From: Alphaproteobacteria bacterium
GTDB lineage: Bacteria; Pseudomonadota; Alphaproteobacteria; DSM-16000; Inquilinaceae
Reading direction: 5' to 3'
DNA: 64,000 nucleotides
Assembly: GCA_028281265.1 (NCBI GenBank)
Contig: JANQKE010000117.1
Span: 54,564-118,563, forward strand
Below are positions 41,697 through 56,957 of this stretch, piece by piece. Below the pieces are notes generated by a model. That model was not told where the DNA came from, made no database searches, and saw only the letters and a list, made by a program, of their open reading frames with translations. The position numbers were made by a program, and so were the translations under genes. Every line of letters starts with the position of its first letter. Position 1 is the first letter of the stretch.

Positions 41697-42087
41697 TGGA
41701 AACCGTCCTCGCCGTGACCGTCGGCGTGCTGGTCGCCGCCACGGTCTATCTGATGCTCAGCCGCAACCTGGTGAAGTTCGTGTTCGGCCTGATGCTGCTG
41801 TCCAACGCGGCCAACCTGACGATCTTCTCCGCCGGCGGGTTGATCCGCGGTGAGCCGCCGCTGGTGCCGGAAGGATCCTACGTGCCCGACGGCGTGGTCG
41901 CCAACGCCCTGCCCCAGGCGCTGATCCTGACGGCGATCGTGATCTCCTTCGGCCTGCTGGCGTTCGCGCTGGTGCTGGCCTACCGCGCCTATCAGGAACT
42001 CGGCACCGTCGACACCGACGAGATGCGGATCGCCGAACCGCGCCCCGAGCCCAGGACACCGGCCCCCGCAGGCAAAGGGACCGCGGC

Positions 42088-42091
<4 letters not shown>
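41696..42091 (+). CDS. mrpC: Na+/H+ antiporter subunit C
   Basis: 131-residue NuoK-like subunit. Hallmarks are [17 protein letters not shown] and [34 protein letters not shown], with three spans and a polar Pro-rich tail. TGATG overlap with mrpB, ATGA overlap with mrpD. Confidence 0.95.
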
Positions 42092-43631
<1,540 letters not shown>

Positions 43632-43635
<4 letters not shown>

Positions 43636-44108
43636 ACCTGTTCCTGCTCAATCTCGTCCTGGCGGTGCTGTTCGCCGCGGTGATCGGCTCGTTCACCTTG
43701 GGCTGGCTGGTGGTCGGTTTCGTGCTCGGCACGCTGGCGATGTGGGTGACCAAGCCGCTTTACGGCAAGGACAGCGCCTACTTCCTGCGCGGCGCCCGGA
43801 TGGTGAAGCTGGTGGTCTACTTCCTGTACGAGCTGGTGGTCTCCTCGATCCGTGTGGTGTGGGACGTGATCACCCCCCAGCATATCAGCCGACCCGGCAT
43901 CGTGGCCGTACCGCTCGACGCCAAGACCGACACCGAGATCATGCTGGTCGCCAACCTGATCTCCCTGACCCCCGGGACCCTGAGCCTGGACGTCTCTGAG
44001 GACCGGTCGATCCTCTATGTCCACGCCATGTTCATCGAAGACGTCGACCAGACCATCCGCGAGATGAAGGACGGCATGGAGCGGCGGTTGCTGGAGGTGA
44101 CGCGATGA
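43632..44108 (+). CDS. mrpE: Na+/H+ antiporter subunit E
   Basis: 158-residue MnhE-type subunit. Hydrophobic N-terminus, then [63 protein letters not shown], the conserved subunit E core. ATGA overlaps on both sides. Confidence 0.95.
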
Positions 44109-44482
44109 GCGACGTGGTCGAAACCAGCCCCGTTGTCGGGGTGGCCCTGCAGATCTGCTTCGGGCTGGTCGTCCTGGGCATGGTCTTCGCCCTTCTGCGC
44201 CTGATGCGCGGACCGAGCCTGCCGGACCGGGTGGTCGCACTCGACATGCTGACGATCGCGTCGGTGGGCTTCATAGCCTGTTTTGCCATGGCGACGCTGG
44301 AACGGGCCTTCATCGACGTCGCCATCGCCTTGGCGCTGGTCGGCTTCCTGGCGACGGTCGCGTTCGCCCGGTACACCGAACAGCGGGCCCGGCAGATGAT
44401 CGGCGACGCCACCGTGCGGGCCAACCTGACCGGCACCAGGCGGGAAACCCCCGTGACCACCGGCAAGGGCAAGGAGCGCTGA
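44105..44482 (+). CDS. mrpF: Na+/H+ antiporter subunit F
   Basis: 125-residue MnhF-type subunit with three spans. The conserved segment is LLRLMRGPSLPDRVVALDMLTIASVGFI, followed by DVAIALALVGFLATVAFARY. The C-terminus is extended by about 25 polar residues compared with the usual ~90-residue subunit. ATGA overlap with mrpE. Confidence 0.95.
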   Translation: MSDVVETSPVVGVALQICFGLVVLGMVFALLRLMRGPSLPDRVVALDMLTIASVGFIACFAMATLERAFIDVAIALALVGFLATVAFARYTEQRARQMIGDATVRANLTGTRRETPVTTGKGKER

Positions 44483-44483
44483 G

Positions 44484-44861
44484 ATGCTGGTCGAATGGCT
44501 GATCGCCCTGTTGCTGGTCAGCGGGGGGTTCTTCGTGTTCGCCGCGGGGCTGGGGCTCTACCGCCTGCCGGACCTGATGATCCGGATGCACGCCTCGACC
44601 AAGGCCGGCACGCTCGGCGTCGGTCTGATCCTGGTGGCCGTGGCGGTGGATTTCGGGGATCTCGGCACGGTGGCCAAGGCCATCGCCACCATCCTGTTCC
44701 TGCTGCTCACCGCCCCGATCGCGGCCCATATGATCGGCCGGGCTTCGTATCGCATCGGCGTTCCGCTGTGGGAGCGCTCGATCGTCGACCATTGGAAGGA
44801 GCGCGAGGGCAACCCTGCGGTCCCGGTCAAGCCGACGGCGGGGCCGCCCGACAGCGATTGA
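44484..44861 (+). CDS. mrpG: Na+/H+ antiporter subunit G
   Basis: 125-residue MnhG-type subunit. Conserved LYRLPDLMIRMHASTKAGTLGVGLIL and [25 protein letters not shown]. It follows mrpF after one base, with AAGGAG upstream. Last gene of the operon; converges with aspC across a 40-bp gap. Confidence 0.95.
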   Translation: MLVEWLIALLLVSGGFFVFAAGLGLYRLPDLMIRMHASTKAGTLGVGLILVAVAVDFGDLGTVAKAIATILFLLLTAPIAAHMIGRASYRIGVPLWERSIVDHWKEREGNPAVPVKPTAGPPDSD

Positions 44862-44901
44862 CCGACGGCCGGGGTATCCGACCCGGGAAGCGCTCCCCCC
44901 T

Positions 44902-46179
<1,278 letters not shown>

Positions 46180-46292
46180 TCAAACACCGGTCGGTGCTGC
46201 GGCTCAACCGGCCCTGTCCGCATTGGCGACACACCCGTGAGACACCGGCCCGCCCGATCGATCGGTGGTCGGCCCGAGGGTCTTCGCGGAAA

Positions 46293-46925
46293 TTAGCCGG
46301 ACTGGATTTCCGAAAGCTGTTCTTCCAGGGCATCGATCAGAGCATCGATCCGGCCGCCGCTACGCTGGATGATGGCGCTGTATTCGTTGCGCTGGGTCAG
46401 CGCCATGCTGACATTCTCGATGACCACGTCGAGCACCTTGAAGTCGCCGTCCTGCTGTGGCCGCACCCGCCAGCCGACACTCACCGGGGGACCTCGCATC
46501 CGGTTGAAGCGACTGCTGACCAGCAGATCCCGGCTGCCTTCAGGGCGTACGGACAGCGCTTCGAAGGTCTGTCCGTTGTACTCGTCGAACCGGCGGGAAT
46601 AGGTGCGCAGCATCACCCGCTCGAACAGATCCACGTAGCGCTGCCGCTGCTCCTCGCTCGCCGAGCGCCAGTATCGGCCCAGCGCGAACCGGGCGACCAG
46701 CGGGATGTCGAACGCCTGCCGGAACAGGGAACCGAACTCCTCGACCGCCGTTTCGTAATCCAGGTCATCCCGCTGCAGGACGTCCAGCGCATCGTCGCCC
46801 AGCGACTGGATGAACGCCCGGGCCTCGGCTTCCTGGCTGGCGACCGCGGACCCTGCCCCGAGCAGCCCACTACCCAGTATGGCAACGAGGCAGAGAACCA
46901 CAACGCCGAGCCGAAGCGGCACCAT
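46293..46925 (-). CDS. mlaC: MlaC family periplasmic phospholipid-binding protein
   Basis: 210-residue protein with a Sec signal peptide (residues 1-29, LGVVVLCLVAILGSGLLGAGSAVA|SQ). The MlaC/Ttg2D domain has FGSLFRQAFDIPLVARFALGRYWRSASEEQ, RYVDLFERVMLRTYSRRFDEY, GWRVRPQQDGDFKVLDVVIENVSMALTQRNEYSAII. It shuttles phospholipids between MlaA in the outer membrane and MlaFEDB in the inner membrane. Downstream of mlaA in the same direction, 44 bp apart. No mlaDEFB genes are in the window. Confidence 0.93.
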   Translation of the reverse strand: MVPLRLGVVVLCLVAILGSGLLGAGSAVASQEAEARAFIQSLGDDALDVLQRDDLDYETAVEEFGSLFRQAFDIPLVARFALGRYWRSASEEQRQRYVDLFERVMLRTYSRRFDEYNGQTFEALSVRPEGSRDLLVSSRFNRMRGPPVSVGWRVRPQQDGDFKVLDVVIENVSMALTQRNEYSAIIQRSGGRIDALIDALEEQLSEIQSG

Positions 46926-46969
46926 CGGTCGTTACTCCATGGGGTTTACGGAAAATAATGCTAAGCTGA

Positions 46970-47920
46970 TCACCGACCTAGGTCGAGGATCAGCTCCGGC
47001 AACGGCGATGGCGCATGGGCCGCGTCGGCGGGCAGATCGAGACGCAGCAGGGGCGCATCGTTCCGCGCCGGACCGGCCGCGTCAGCCGCCCGGTCGACCG
47101 GTGCGTCCGCCAATTGCTCGGCCGATGCGGGCTCCGAGCCCTGTCCGTCGTCCAGCCAGGCTTCGTCCATCTCCGGGAACTCGAAGCTCGTTGCCGCTTC
47201 GCCGTCCGCGATGGCGGCCTGCCGCAACTGCACGTAAAGGCTGCGGGTCGCGGCGTAGTAGTCGACCGAGGAGGCTTCCAGCTCGTCGGTGGCGTCGAGC
47301 GTCCGCGACCGGGCATCGAGCACCGTCGCCACGGTCCGGGCGACGGTCAGCTCGTCCGCCTCGGCATCGTGGAGGGCAATCCGGACCGGATCGGCCAGGG
47401 TGTCCACGACGAGGCCGCCGGTATCCCGGAGCGAAGACGGGCCCAGCAGCGGCAGAACGACGTAGAACCCCGGCTCCACGCCCCAGACGGCCAATGTCTG
47501 GCCGAAATCCTCATTCTCGTAGGGGATGCCGGCGCCGTTGTAGTCGGCAAGGTCGAACACGCCGCCCAATCCCACGGTCGTGTTGATCAGCATGCGCGCG
47601 GCCGCATGATCGACCCCTTGCCAATCGCCTTGCAGCGCCTGGTTGGCGATGATGATCGGGCTGCGCAGGTTGCGCAGGAAGTTGGTCACGCCATCGCGGG
47701 CCAATTCGGGCACCACGCCGCCGTAGATCTCCGCCGCCGGGCGGACGACGGCGCCGTCGACAAGCTGATTGAGCCCGAAGGTCACCCGATTGACCGGTTC
47801 CAACGGGTCGGCGATGCCGCCGACGTCGATCTCGTCCGACGGTGCGGTCGCGCAAGCCGATATGGCGACGGCAGCGATGCCCAATAGGGCAAGACGGCAG
47901 GATTTGCGCGCGATGCTCAT
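46970..47920 (-). CDS. mlaA: MlaA (VacJ) family outer-membrane lipoprotein
   Basis: 316-residue lipoprotein. Signal peptide ending AVAISAC at Cys23 (lipobox). The VacJ domain follows: DPLEPVNRVTFGLNQLVDGAVVRPAAEIYG, GVTNFLRNLRSPIIIANQALQGDW, INTTVGLGGVFDLADYNG, EDFGQTLAVWGVEPGFYVVLPLLGPSSLRDTGG. The C-terminus (about 230-316) is an acidic Pro/Ala-rich extension not found in E. coli MlaA. It removes mislocalised phospholipids from the outer leaflet. The ATG at 47920 was chosen because the signal peptide follows directly. Confidence 0.93.
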   Translation of the reverse strand: MSIARKSCRLALLGIAAVAISACATAPSDEIDVGGIADPLEPVNRVTFGLNQLVDGAVVRPAAEIYGGVVPELARDGVTNFLRNLRSPIIIANQALQGDWQGVDHAAARMLINTTVGLGGVFDLADYNGAGIPYENEDFGQTLAVWGVEPGFYVVLPLLGPSSLRDTGGLVVDTLADPVRIALHDAEADELTVARTVATVLDARSRTLDATDELEASSVDYYAATRSLYVQLRQAAIADGEAATSFEFPEMDEAWLDDGQGSEPASAEQLADAPVDRAADAAGPARNDAPLLRLDLPADAAHAPSPLPELILDLGR

Positions 47921-48110
47921 CGGTTCTCGCAAGCTTTGGGAATGCCGACGGTGCGCACCGTACCCGCGCACCGGGCCGAAAGGAGGACCAGACCATGCGC
48001 GACTCGTGGACGCGCGTTTCGGTTTCCTACCATACCGTCATGAGGAGGCCAACTCACCGGCCAAGGACACCGTGCAGGTTTCCCGATGGCGATGCCGGCT
48101 TTACACATTC

Positions 48111-48126
48111 ATAAAGATATCTTTAT
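48111..48126. promoter_or_regulatory. Palindromic operator for the methionine-cycle regulator
   Basis: Perfect 16-bp palindrome ATAAAGATATCTTTAT in a very AT-rich patch (to 48132), 45 bp upstream of the regulator start and in the spacer divergent from mlaA. ArsR-type SahR/SamR regulators of methionine metabolism are known to bind AT-rich ATAAAGATAT-like palindromes. Position and sequence fit autoregulation and control of metF/metH. Confidence 0.75.
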
Positions 48127-48170
48127 ATATACCAATCGGTCGGGTAGGATGGATCCGGGGAGAGGGGTCG

Positions 48171-49151
48171 GTGGAAGAATTGCTGCAGGGCTTGCGGGCG
48201 GCCGCCGAACCGACGCGCCTCCGCATCGTCGCCCTATGCGCCCATGCGGAACTGTCGGTGAGCGACCTGACCCAGATCCTCGGGCAGAGCCAGCCGCGCG
48301 TCTCGCGCCACCTGCGCATGCTGCTGGACGCCGGGCTGCTGCAGCGGCACCGGGAAGGCACCTTCGCCTATTTCCGGCTGGCGGCAGGGCACCGGACCGA
48401 CGGTCTGGCGCGTCTGATCGTCGATCTGCTGCCGCCGGACGATCCGATCGTGACCCTCGACCTGGAGCGCCTGCAGGCGATCAAGGAGGCGCGGGCCCAG
48501 CAGGCCATGGCCTATTTCGCGGCCAATGCCGAAGACTGGGACCGCATCCGGGTGCTGCATGCCGACGACGAAGCGGTCGAAGCGGCGTTGCTGGGGGCCG
48601 TCGGTCCCAACCCGATCGGCCGACTGCTGGACCTGGGCACCGGCACCGGCCGCATCCTGGAACTGCTGGGTCAACGCGCCGACCATGCCGTAGGGGTCGA
48701 TCTGTCCCGCGAAATGCTGAACGTCGCACGCAGCAAGCTGGAACGCTCTCACCTCAACCAGATCCAGATCCGTCACGGCAATCTCTATCAGCTGCCGTTT
48801 CCGAACAACAGTTTCGACATCGCCGTGATGCACCAGGTTCTGCATTTTCTTGAGGATCCGGGCGAAGCGTTGGCGGAGACCGCACGTGTACTGGTACCGG
48901 GCGGGCGCTTGTTCATCGTCGACTTCGAGCAGCATGATCTGGACGACCTCGCCAGGAACCATGCGCATCGCTGGCTCGGCTTCACGGCCGATCAGGTCGA
49001 AAGCTGGCTCACCCAGGCGGGGTGTGCCGTCGACCCCGTTCAGCGGCTGGCGGGCGAAAGCCTGAACATCCTGCTCTGGCAGGGCCGGCGCCGGGCCAGC
49101 AACGTCACCCCGCTCCCCCCTTCCCAGGCTCAAAAGGCAACCGCGTCATGA
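48171..49151 (+). CDS. ArsR-type regulator fused to SAM-dependent methyltransferase (SamR-like)
   Basis: 326 residues. Residues 1-90 are an ArsR winged helix (LRAAAEPTRLRIVALCAHAELSVSDLTQILGQSQPRVSRHLRMLLDAGLL). Residues 135-290 are a class I methyltransferase fold (LLDLGTGTGRILELLGQ, VGVDLSREMLNVARSKL, MHQVLHFLEDPGEALAETARVLVPGGRLFIVDF). Such fusions are reported as SAM-responsive SamR repressors in alphaproteobacteria. The start is GTG at 48171 with GGAGAGGGG upstream and the conserved helix immediately following. It overlaps metF (ATGA). Confidence 0.87.
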   Translation: MEELLQGLRAAAEPTRLRIVALCAHAELSVSDLTQILGQSQPRVSRHLRMLLDAGLLQRHREGTFAYFRLAAGHRTDGLARLIVDLLPPDDPIVTLDLERLQAIKEARAQQAMAYFAANAEDWDRIRVLHADDEAVEAALLGAVGPNPIGRLLDLGTGTGRILELLGQRADHAVGVDLSREMLNVARSKLERSHLNQIQIRHGNLYQLPFPNNSFDIAVMHQVLHFLEDPGEALAETARVLVPGGRLFIVDFEQHDLDDLARNHAHRWLGFTADQVESWLTQAGCAVDPVQRLAGESLNILLWQGRRRASNVTPLPPSQAQKATAS

Positions 49152-50032
49152 CGACCAGGATCGCGATCAGTTTTGAGTTCTTTCCGCCGAAGACCGACAA
49201 GGGGTTGGCCAATCTGGTCACGACCGCACGGCGGCTGGCGGGCTTCAGGCCGAGCATGATGACCGTCACATGCGGTGCGGGCGGCTCGACGCGGGATACG
49301 ACGCCGGCGACGATCCGGTCCATCAAGCGGGCCACGGGGCTTGCCGTCGCCGCCCACCTGACCTGTGCCGGGCTGCCGCGGTCGGTGATCGACGGGATCG
49401 CGCGCGAGTACTGGCGGGACGGCATCCGCAACATCGTGGCCCTGCGCGGCGATCCGCCCGGCGGGCTCGACAAGGACTACGTCCCCCATCCCGACGGCTA
49501 CGCCTATTCCAGCGATCTGGTGTCTGGTCTCAGGGCGATCGGCGATTTTGACATTAGCGTGTCGGCCTATCCGGAAGTGCATCCGCAGGCCCGCGATGCG
49601 GCAGCCGATCTCGACGCCTTGCGCAAGAAGCAGGATGCCGGCGCCCACCGGGCGATCACGCAGTTCTTCTTCGACAATGCCGACTTCCTGCGCTTCCGGG
49701 ACCGGGCAGCGGCGGCGGGCGTCACCCTCCCCCTCGTCCCCGGCATGATGCCGATCGCCAACTTCCAGAAGGTCGCGGGCTTCGCCGCCGGCTGCGGCGC
49801 CAGGATTCCGGTGGCCCTGGCCGGCCTGTTCGACGGGGTGGCCGGCGACGATCCGCGTCACCCGATGATCGCGGCCGTCTACGCCGCCGACCAATGCCGC
49901 GGCCTTATCGCCGAGGGGGTGGACCGGTTCCACTTCTACACCATGAACAAGCCGGATCTCACGGGGGCGGTCTGCCGGCTGATCGGCCTGCCGGAGGATC
50001 AGCAGGCGCCACCGACCCGGGCCGCTGCGTGA
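49148..50032 (+). CDS. metF: Methylenetetrahydrofolate reductase
   Basis: 294-residue FAD enzyme making 5-methyl-THF for methionine synthase. Start [20 protein letters not shown] (Glu in SFEFFPPK), [58 protein letters not shown] and [13 protein letters not shown] are all MetF motifs. ATGA overlap with the regulator; 56 bp ahead of metH part 1. Likely repressed by the upstream SamR-like protein when SAM is high (inference). Confidence 0.95.
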   Translation: MTTRIAISFEFFPPKTDKGLANLVTTARRLAGFRPSMMTVTCGAGGSTRDTTPATIRSIKRATGLAVAAHLTCAGLPRSVIDGIAREYWRDGIRNIVALRGDPPGGLDKDYVPHPDGYAYSSDLVSGLRAIGDFDISVSAYPEVHPQARDAAADLDALRKKQDAGAHRAITQFFFDNADFLRFRDRAAAAGVTLPLVPGMMPIANFQKVAGFAAGCGARIPVALAGLFDGVAGDDPRHPMIAAVYAADQCRGLIAEGVDRFHFYTMNKPDLTGAVCRLIGLPEDQQAPPTRAAA

Positions 50033-50088
50033 GCCGCGACACGCCGGCCGTCGCACGCCCCGCCCCGTTTGACCGAACCGCTCGACGC

Positions 50089-51177
50089 ATGACCTCCGAT
50101 CGCCAAGACCAGCTGCACGAACTCGCCCGCGACCGCATCCTCGTCCTCGACGGGGCGATGGGGACGATGATCCAGCGCCACGTGCTGGATGAAGGCGATT
50201 TCCGAGGACCTCGCTTCGCGGACTGGGGACAGGACGTCAAGGGCAACAACGACCTGTTGACCCTGAGCCAGCCCGATCTGATCCGCGACATCCATCGGGA
50301 ATACTTCGCCGCCGGCGCCGACATCGCCACCACCAACACCTTCAACTCGACCTCCATCTCCCAGGCCGATTACGGCATGGAGGCGCTGGTGCCGGAGTTG
50401 AACCGAGCGGCCGCGTGCCTGGCCCGGGAAGCCGCGGACGCGTTCATCGCCCGGAACCCGGCAAAGCCGCGCTTCGTTGCCGGGGCCCTGGGCCCGACCA
50501 ACCGCACCGCCTCGATCTCCCCGGACGTCAACAATCCGGCCTTCCGCAACGTCTCCTTCGATGAACTCCGGGTCGCCTACGCCGAAGCCACCGAGGCGCT
50601 GATCGAGGGCGGAGCCGATCTCCTGCTGGTCGAGACGATCTTCGACACCCTCAACGCCAAGGCTTGCCTGTTCGCGATCGACGAAGTGTTCGAGGCACGC
50701 GGGCAAACGCTGCCGGTGATGATCTCCGGCACCATCACCGATCTGTCCGGCCGGACCCTGTCAGGCCAGACGCCCGAGGCGTTCTGGTACGCCCTCAAGC
50801 ATGCCCGTCCGTTCAGCGTCGGCTTCAACTGCGCCTTGGGGGCCGAGGAACTGCGGCCGCATCTGGCCGAGCTGGCCCGGGTCGCCGAAACGCTGATCTC
50901 CAGCCACCCCAATGCCGGTCTGCCCAACGCCTTCGGCGGCTATGACGAGACGCCGGACCAGACGGCCGGCCATCTTGGTCAGTGGGCGCAGGACGGGTTG
51001 GTCAACATCGTCGGCGGCTGCTGCGGGACGACGCCCGACCATATCCGCGCCATCGCCGCGGCGGTCGACGGCGTGTCCCCACGCGAGATCCCGACGCTGC
51101 CCGGCCGCATGCGGCTTTCGGGGCTCGAGCCCTTCGTCATGCCGACCACTCAGACCGGCGCCGACGCGGTCTATTGA
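50089..51177 (+). CDS. Methionine synthase, homocysteine-binding half
   Basis: 362-residue protein equal to the N-terminal homocysteine S-methyltransferase module of Met[60 protein letters not shown], and the zinc-ligand cysteines in [12 protein letters not shown] and [15 protein letters not shown] are present. It ends at a TGA in the hinge before the pterin-binding module. The second half is a separate ORF with its own ATG 53 bp later, so this is a gene split at a domain border rather than an internal frameshift. Confidence 0.92.
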   Translation: MTSDRQDQLHELARDRILVLDGAMGTMIQRHVLDEGDFRGPRFADWGQDVKGNNDLLTLSQPDLIRDIHREYFAAGADIATTNTFNSTSISQADYGMEALVPELNRAAACLAREAADAFIARNPAKPRFVAGALGPTNRTASISPDVNNPAFRNVSFDELRVAYAEATEALIEGGADLLLVETIFDTLNAKACLFAIDEVFEARGQTLPVMISGTITDLSGRTLSGQTPEAFWYALKHARPFSVGFNCALGAEELRPHLAELARVAETLISSHPNAGLPNAFGGYDETPDQTAGHLGQWAQDGLVNIVGGCCGTTPDHIRAIAAAVDGVSPREIPTLPGRMRLSGLEPFVMPTTQTGADAVY

Positions 51178-51230
51178 CCGATCCGCCGCCGCCGCCATTC
51201 CTTTCCCAGCGCCCGACGAGCCCGCCCGCC

Positions 51231-53915
<2,685 letters not shown>

Positions 53916-54279
53916 CGACCGCGTCCGGCGCACCCACGACCGGCTCGGGGTGACGCCGAAGATGTCCTAACCGGCAATGGTGGTCCTGGGGTTCTGAGGA
54001 GGGGTGACCGTGGATGCCCGTCGCCGCGCCGTCGTCGGATGTCGCGTAAAGGTTCCGAAGGACCGTGTTGCCGGGATGTGGATGGCGCTACCGCTTTATC
54101 TCCGCTTGCGGGAACGCTAGATACGGGGCGTCCGTCCGCGGTGCATCGTTCCAAAGGGGCCTTCGTGCCCGGCACCGCCAGCCGACGGCTCACCGCTGCC
54201 GACCTGCCCCCGTGCGCCCGTTGCCGATCGACCGCCGTCGCGACGTCATGCGGCCGGCCCCATAGAGTTGCGCCACTCC
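53916..54279. other. Intergenic region metH / rimO
   Basis: 364 bp without a recognised conserved gene. The main feature is a GAGGAGGG sequence at about 53996-54003 followed directly by a 38-codon frame (listed separately). No riboswitch, tRNA or clear promoter pair recognised. Codon pattern and base composition are host-like. Confidence 0.4.
54004..54120 (+). CDS. Possible 38-residue small protein, doubtful
   Basis: GTG at 54004 directly preceded by GAGGAGGG, ending TAG at 54118-54120. The product is basic (VTVDARRRAVVGCRVKV, then MWMALPLYLRLRER). The spacing to the ribosome-binding sequence is too short for this GTG but fits the GTG two codons later (54010). No family recognised; it may be chance. 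Confidence 0.2.
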   Translation: MTVDARRRAVVGCRVKVPKDRVAGMWMALPLYLRLRER

Positions 54280-55638
54280 ATGACTGTATCCGACTCCGTC
54301 TCCTTACGCTCCCCCACCTCGACGCCGAAGGTCGGCATGGTCAGCCTGGGCTGTCCCAAGGCGCTGGTGGATTCCGAGCGGATCCTGACCAAGCTCCGGG
54401 CCGACGGCTACGCCATCTCCCCCGACTATGCCGGGGCCGACGTGGTGCTGGTGAACACCTGCGGCTTCCTGGATACCGCGCGGCAGGAGTCCCTGGATGC
54501 GATCGGCGAGGCGCTGGCCGAGAACGGCCGGGTGATCGTCACCGGCTGCCTGGGGGCGGAGGCCGACCTGATCCACAAGACGCATCCGGGTGTGCTGGCC
54601 GTCACCGGCCCCCAGCAATACGAGCAGGTGGTCACCGCCGTGCACGAGGCCGCACCGCCGGCCCCCGATCCGTTCGTCGACCTGGTGCCGCCGCAGGGGA
54701 TCAAGCTCACCCCCCGGCACTACGCCTATCTGAAGATTTCGGAAGGCTGCAATCATAGCTGCAGCTTCTGCATCATCCCGTCGATGCGCGGCAAGCTGGC
54801 CAGCCGGCCGGCCCGCGACATCCTGTTCGAGGCCGAGCGGCTGGTCATCGCCGGGGTCCGCGAGTTGCTGGTGATTTCCCAGGACACCAGCGCCTACGGC
54901 GTCGACCTCAAGCATGCGCAGAGCAACTGGCATGGCCGGCAGGTCGCCGCGCGGATGACCGATCTGTGCGACGCGCTGGGAGATCTGGGCGCCTGGGTGC
55001 GGCTGCACTACGTCTACCCCTACCCGCATGTCGACGCCGTCATCCCGTTGATGGCGGCCGGCAAGGTGCTGCCCTATCTGGATATCCCGTTCCAGCACGC
55101 ATCGCCAAAGGTGCTGAAGGCGATGAAGCGGCCGGCGCACCAGGCACGCACCCTCGACCGCATCAGGAGCTGGCGGGCGACCTGCCCCGACCTGACCGTG
55201 CGCTCCACCTTCATCGTCGGGTTCCCCGGCGAGACCGAGGAGGATTTCCAGATCCTGCTCGACTGGCTGGAGGAAGCGCAGTTGGACCGGGTCGGCTGCT
55301 TCAAGTTCGAGCCGGTCGACGGCGCCGCCGCCAACGCCTTGCCCGATCCGGTCCCCGAGACCGTCAAGCAGGAGCGGTACGACCGGTTCATGGCGGCCCA
55401 GCAGGCGATCTCCGCCAAGCGGCTGGCCGCGAAGGTCGGCCAGGTCGTCGATGTCCTGATCGACGAGGTTGATGAGGACGGGGCGATCGGCCGGTCCAAG
55501 GCGGACGCACCGGAGATCGACGGCGCCGTCTACCTCAACGGCGATACCGGGGTGGCGGTCGGGGACATCGTGCCGGTGCGGATCGAACAGGCCGACGAGT
55601 ACGATCTTTGGGGCCTGCGAGTCGATGAGGACGACTGA
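54280..55638 (+). CDS. rimO: Ribosomal protein S12 methylthiotransferase
   Basis: 452-residue radical-SAM enzyme that methylthiolates Asp of ribosomal protein S12. MTTase N-domain: [53 protein letters not shown] with three cluster cysteines. Radical-SAM motif [20 protein letters not shown]. RimO-specific [15 protein letters not shown] and [22 protein letters not shown]-terminal TRAM domain from about 385. Start ATG 54280; the TTG four codons earlier is less likely. Confidence 0.95.
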   Translation: MTVSDSVSLRSPTSTPKVGMVSLGCPKALVDSERILTKLRADGYAISPDYAGADVVLVNTCGFLDTARQESLDAIGEALAENGRVIVTGCLGAEADLIHKTHPGVLAVTGPQQYEQVVTAVHEAAPPAPDPFVDLVPPQGIKLTPRHYAYLKISEGCNHSCSFCIIPSMRGKLASRPARDILFEAERLVIAGVRELLVISQDTSAYGVDLKHAQSNWHGRQVAARMTDLCDALGDLGAWVRLHYVYPYPHVDAVIPLMAAGKVLPYLDIPFQHASPKVLKAMKRPAHQARTLDRIRSWRATCPDLTVRSTFIVGFPGETEEDFQILLDWLEEAQLDRVGCFKFEPVDGAAANALPDPVPETVKQERYDRFMAAQQAISAKRLAAKVGQVVDVLIDEVDEDGAIGRSKADAPEIDGAVYLNGDTGVAVGDIVPVRIEQADEYDLWGLRVDEDD

Positions 55639-55853
55639 AATCGGCCTTCAGATGAGAATAGCTATCGAACTCATTCATGTGCTTTCGGATGGCAGATCGA
55701 CCGAACGGCAGTAATCGCGATCGCCTCTCAAAATCGATTGAAGACAAACTCGTCGGTTCCGGTTGACCCGATGTTTCAACCGACACAGATTTTTGCCGAA
55801 GGCCGAGATTCCGGCAGGGCTCGGCGCCTGAGACCGATGAGGGAAGCGCTGCC

Positions 55854-56831
55854 ATGTTCGGCCGATTGAACAATCGCCGCCACTTCAAGGAACTTTCGGA
55901 AAAGGAGATCCTGGCGCTCGCCATTTCCTCCGAAGAGGACGACGCCCGGATCTACATGACCTATGCCGAGCAAATCCGGCAGGACTACCCGGCCACCGCC
56001 GAGATGCTGGACGGCATGGCCAAGGAGGAGGAACGCCACCGCCAGCGGTTGATCGACCTCTACCGTACGCGGTTCGGAGAGGTGATCCCCCTGCTCCGCC
56101 GCGAACATGTCGCCGGCTACTACACCCGCAACCCGGTGTGGCTGATCGGCTCCCTCGGCGTGGAGCGGATCCGCAAGGAGGTCTGGGGGATGGAGCATGC
56201 CGCGCGGGAATTCTACCAGCGCGCCGCCACGCGTGCGACCGACGCCTCCACCCGCAAACTGCTCGGCGACCTGGCCCTGGCCGAGGCGGGCCATCAGAAG
56301 CTCAGCGACCGCCTCACATCCAAGCATCTGACCGGCGAGGCCAAGACCGAGGAAGACGCGCTCGCCCACCGGCAATTCGTCCTGACCTGGGTACAGCCCG
56401 GTCTGGCCGGCCTGATGGACGGCTCGGTCTCCACCCTGGCACCGATCTTCGCCACCGCCTTCGCCACACAGGACCCCTGGACGACGTTCCTGGTCGGCCT
56501 AGCCGCCTCGGTCGGGGCCGGCATCTCCATGGGGTTCACCGAGGCCGCCTCGGACGACGGCACGATCTCCGGCCGGGGCTCTCCGCTCAAGCGGGGCTTC
56601 GCCTCCGGCATCATGACCGCGGTCGGCGGTCTGGGGCATGCCCTGCCCTATCTGATCCCCGACTTCTGGACCGCCACGACGATCGCGATCATCGTGGTGT
56701 TCTGCGAGCTGTGGGCGATCGCCTGGATCCAGAAGCGGTTCATGCAGACCCCGTTCCTGCGGGCAGCATTGCAAGTGGTGCTCGGCGGATCCCTGGTGTT
56801 TGCCGCCGGCATCCTGATCGGCAGCGCTTAG
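55854..56831 (+). CDS. mbfA: Membrane-bound ferritin A-like iron exporter (rubrerythrin-VIT1 fusion)
   Basis: 325 residues. Residues ~10-165 are a ferritin/rubrerythrin four-helix domain with carboxylate-iron ligands (LAISSEEDDARIYMTYAEQI, MAKEEERHRQRLIDLY, MEHAAREFYQRAA, LALAEAGHQKLSDRL). Residues ~180-325 form a VIT1/CCC1-type transporter with GLMDGSVSTLAPIFATAFA, SMGFTEAASDDG and three or four spans. MbfA exports iron and protects against iron and peroxide stress in Bradyrhizobium and Agrobacterium, where Irr represses it. No convincing Irr box was seen in the 215 bp upstream. Confidence 0.92.
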   Translation: MFGRLNNRRHFKELSEKEILALAISSEEDDARIYMTYAEQIRQDYPATAEMLDGMAKEEERHRQRLIDLYRTRFGEVIPLLRREHVAGYYTRNPVWLIGSLGVERIRKEVWGMEHAAREFYQRAATRATDASTRKLLGDLALAEAGHQKLSDRLTSKHLTGEAKTEEDALAHRQFVLTWVQPGLAGLMDGSVSTLAPIFATAFATQDPWTTFLVGLAASVGAGISMGFTEAASDDGTISGRGSPLKRGFASGIMTAVGGLGHALPYLIPDFWTATTIAIIVVFCELWAIAWIQKRFMQTPFLRAALQVVLGGSLVFAAGILIGSA

Positions 56832-56957
56832 GCAAAGCGGCGCGGACCGGTGGCCGCTGTCCGATCGCATGGCGACCTGATAGAGTGGCGGGAAAAGGCC
56901 AAGCGGTGCCGCGCTACCGTGACAACCCGCCTGGCCAGGATCTGGAGGCTCCCCACG

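Noticed and set aside
55652..55674. Irr or RirA box upstream of mbfA
   Set aside because: The ATGAG/CTCAT symmetry does not match the known ICE (TTTAGAA-type) or IRO consensus well enough to annotate.
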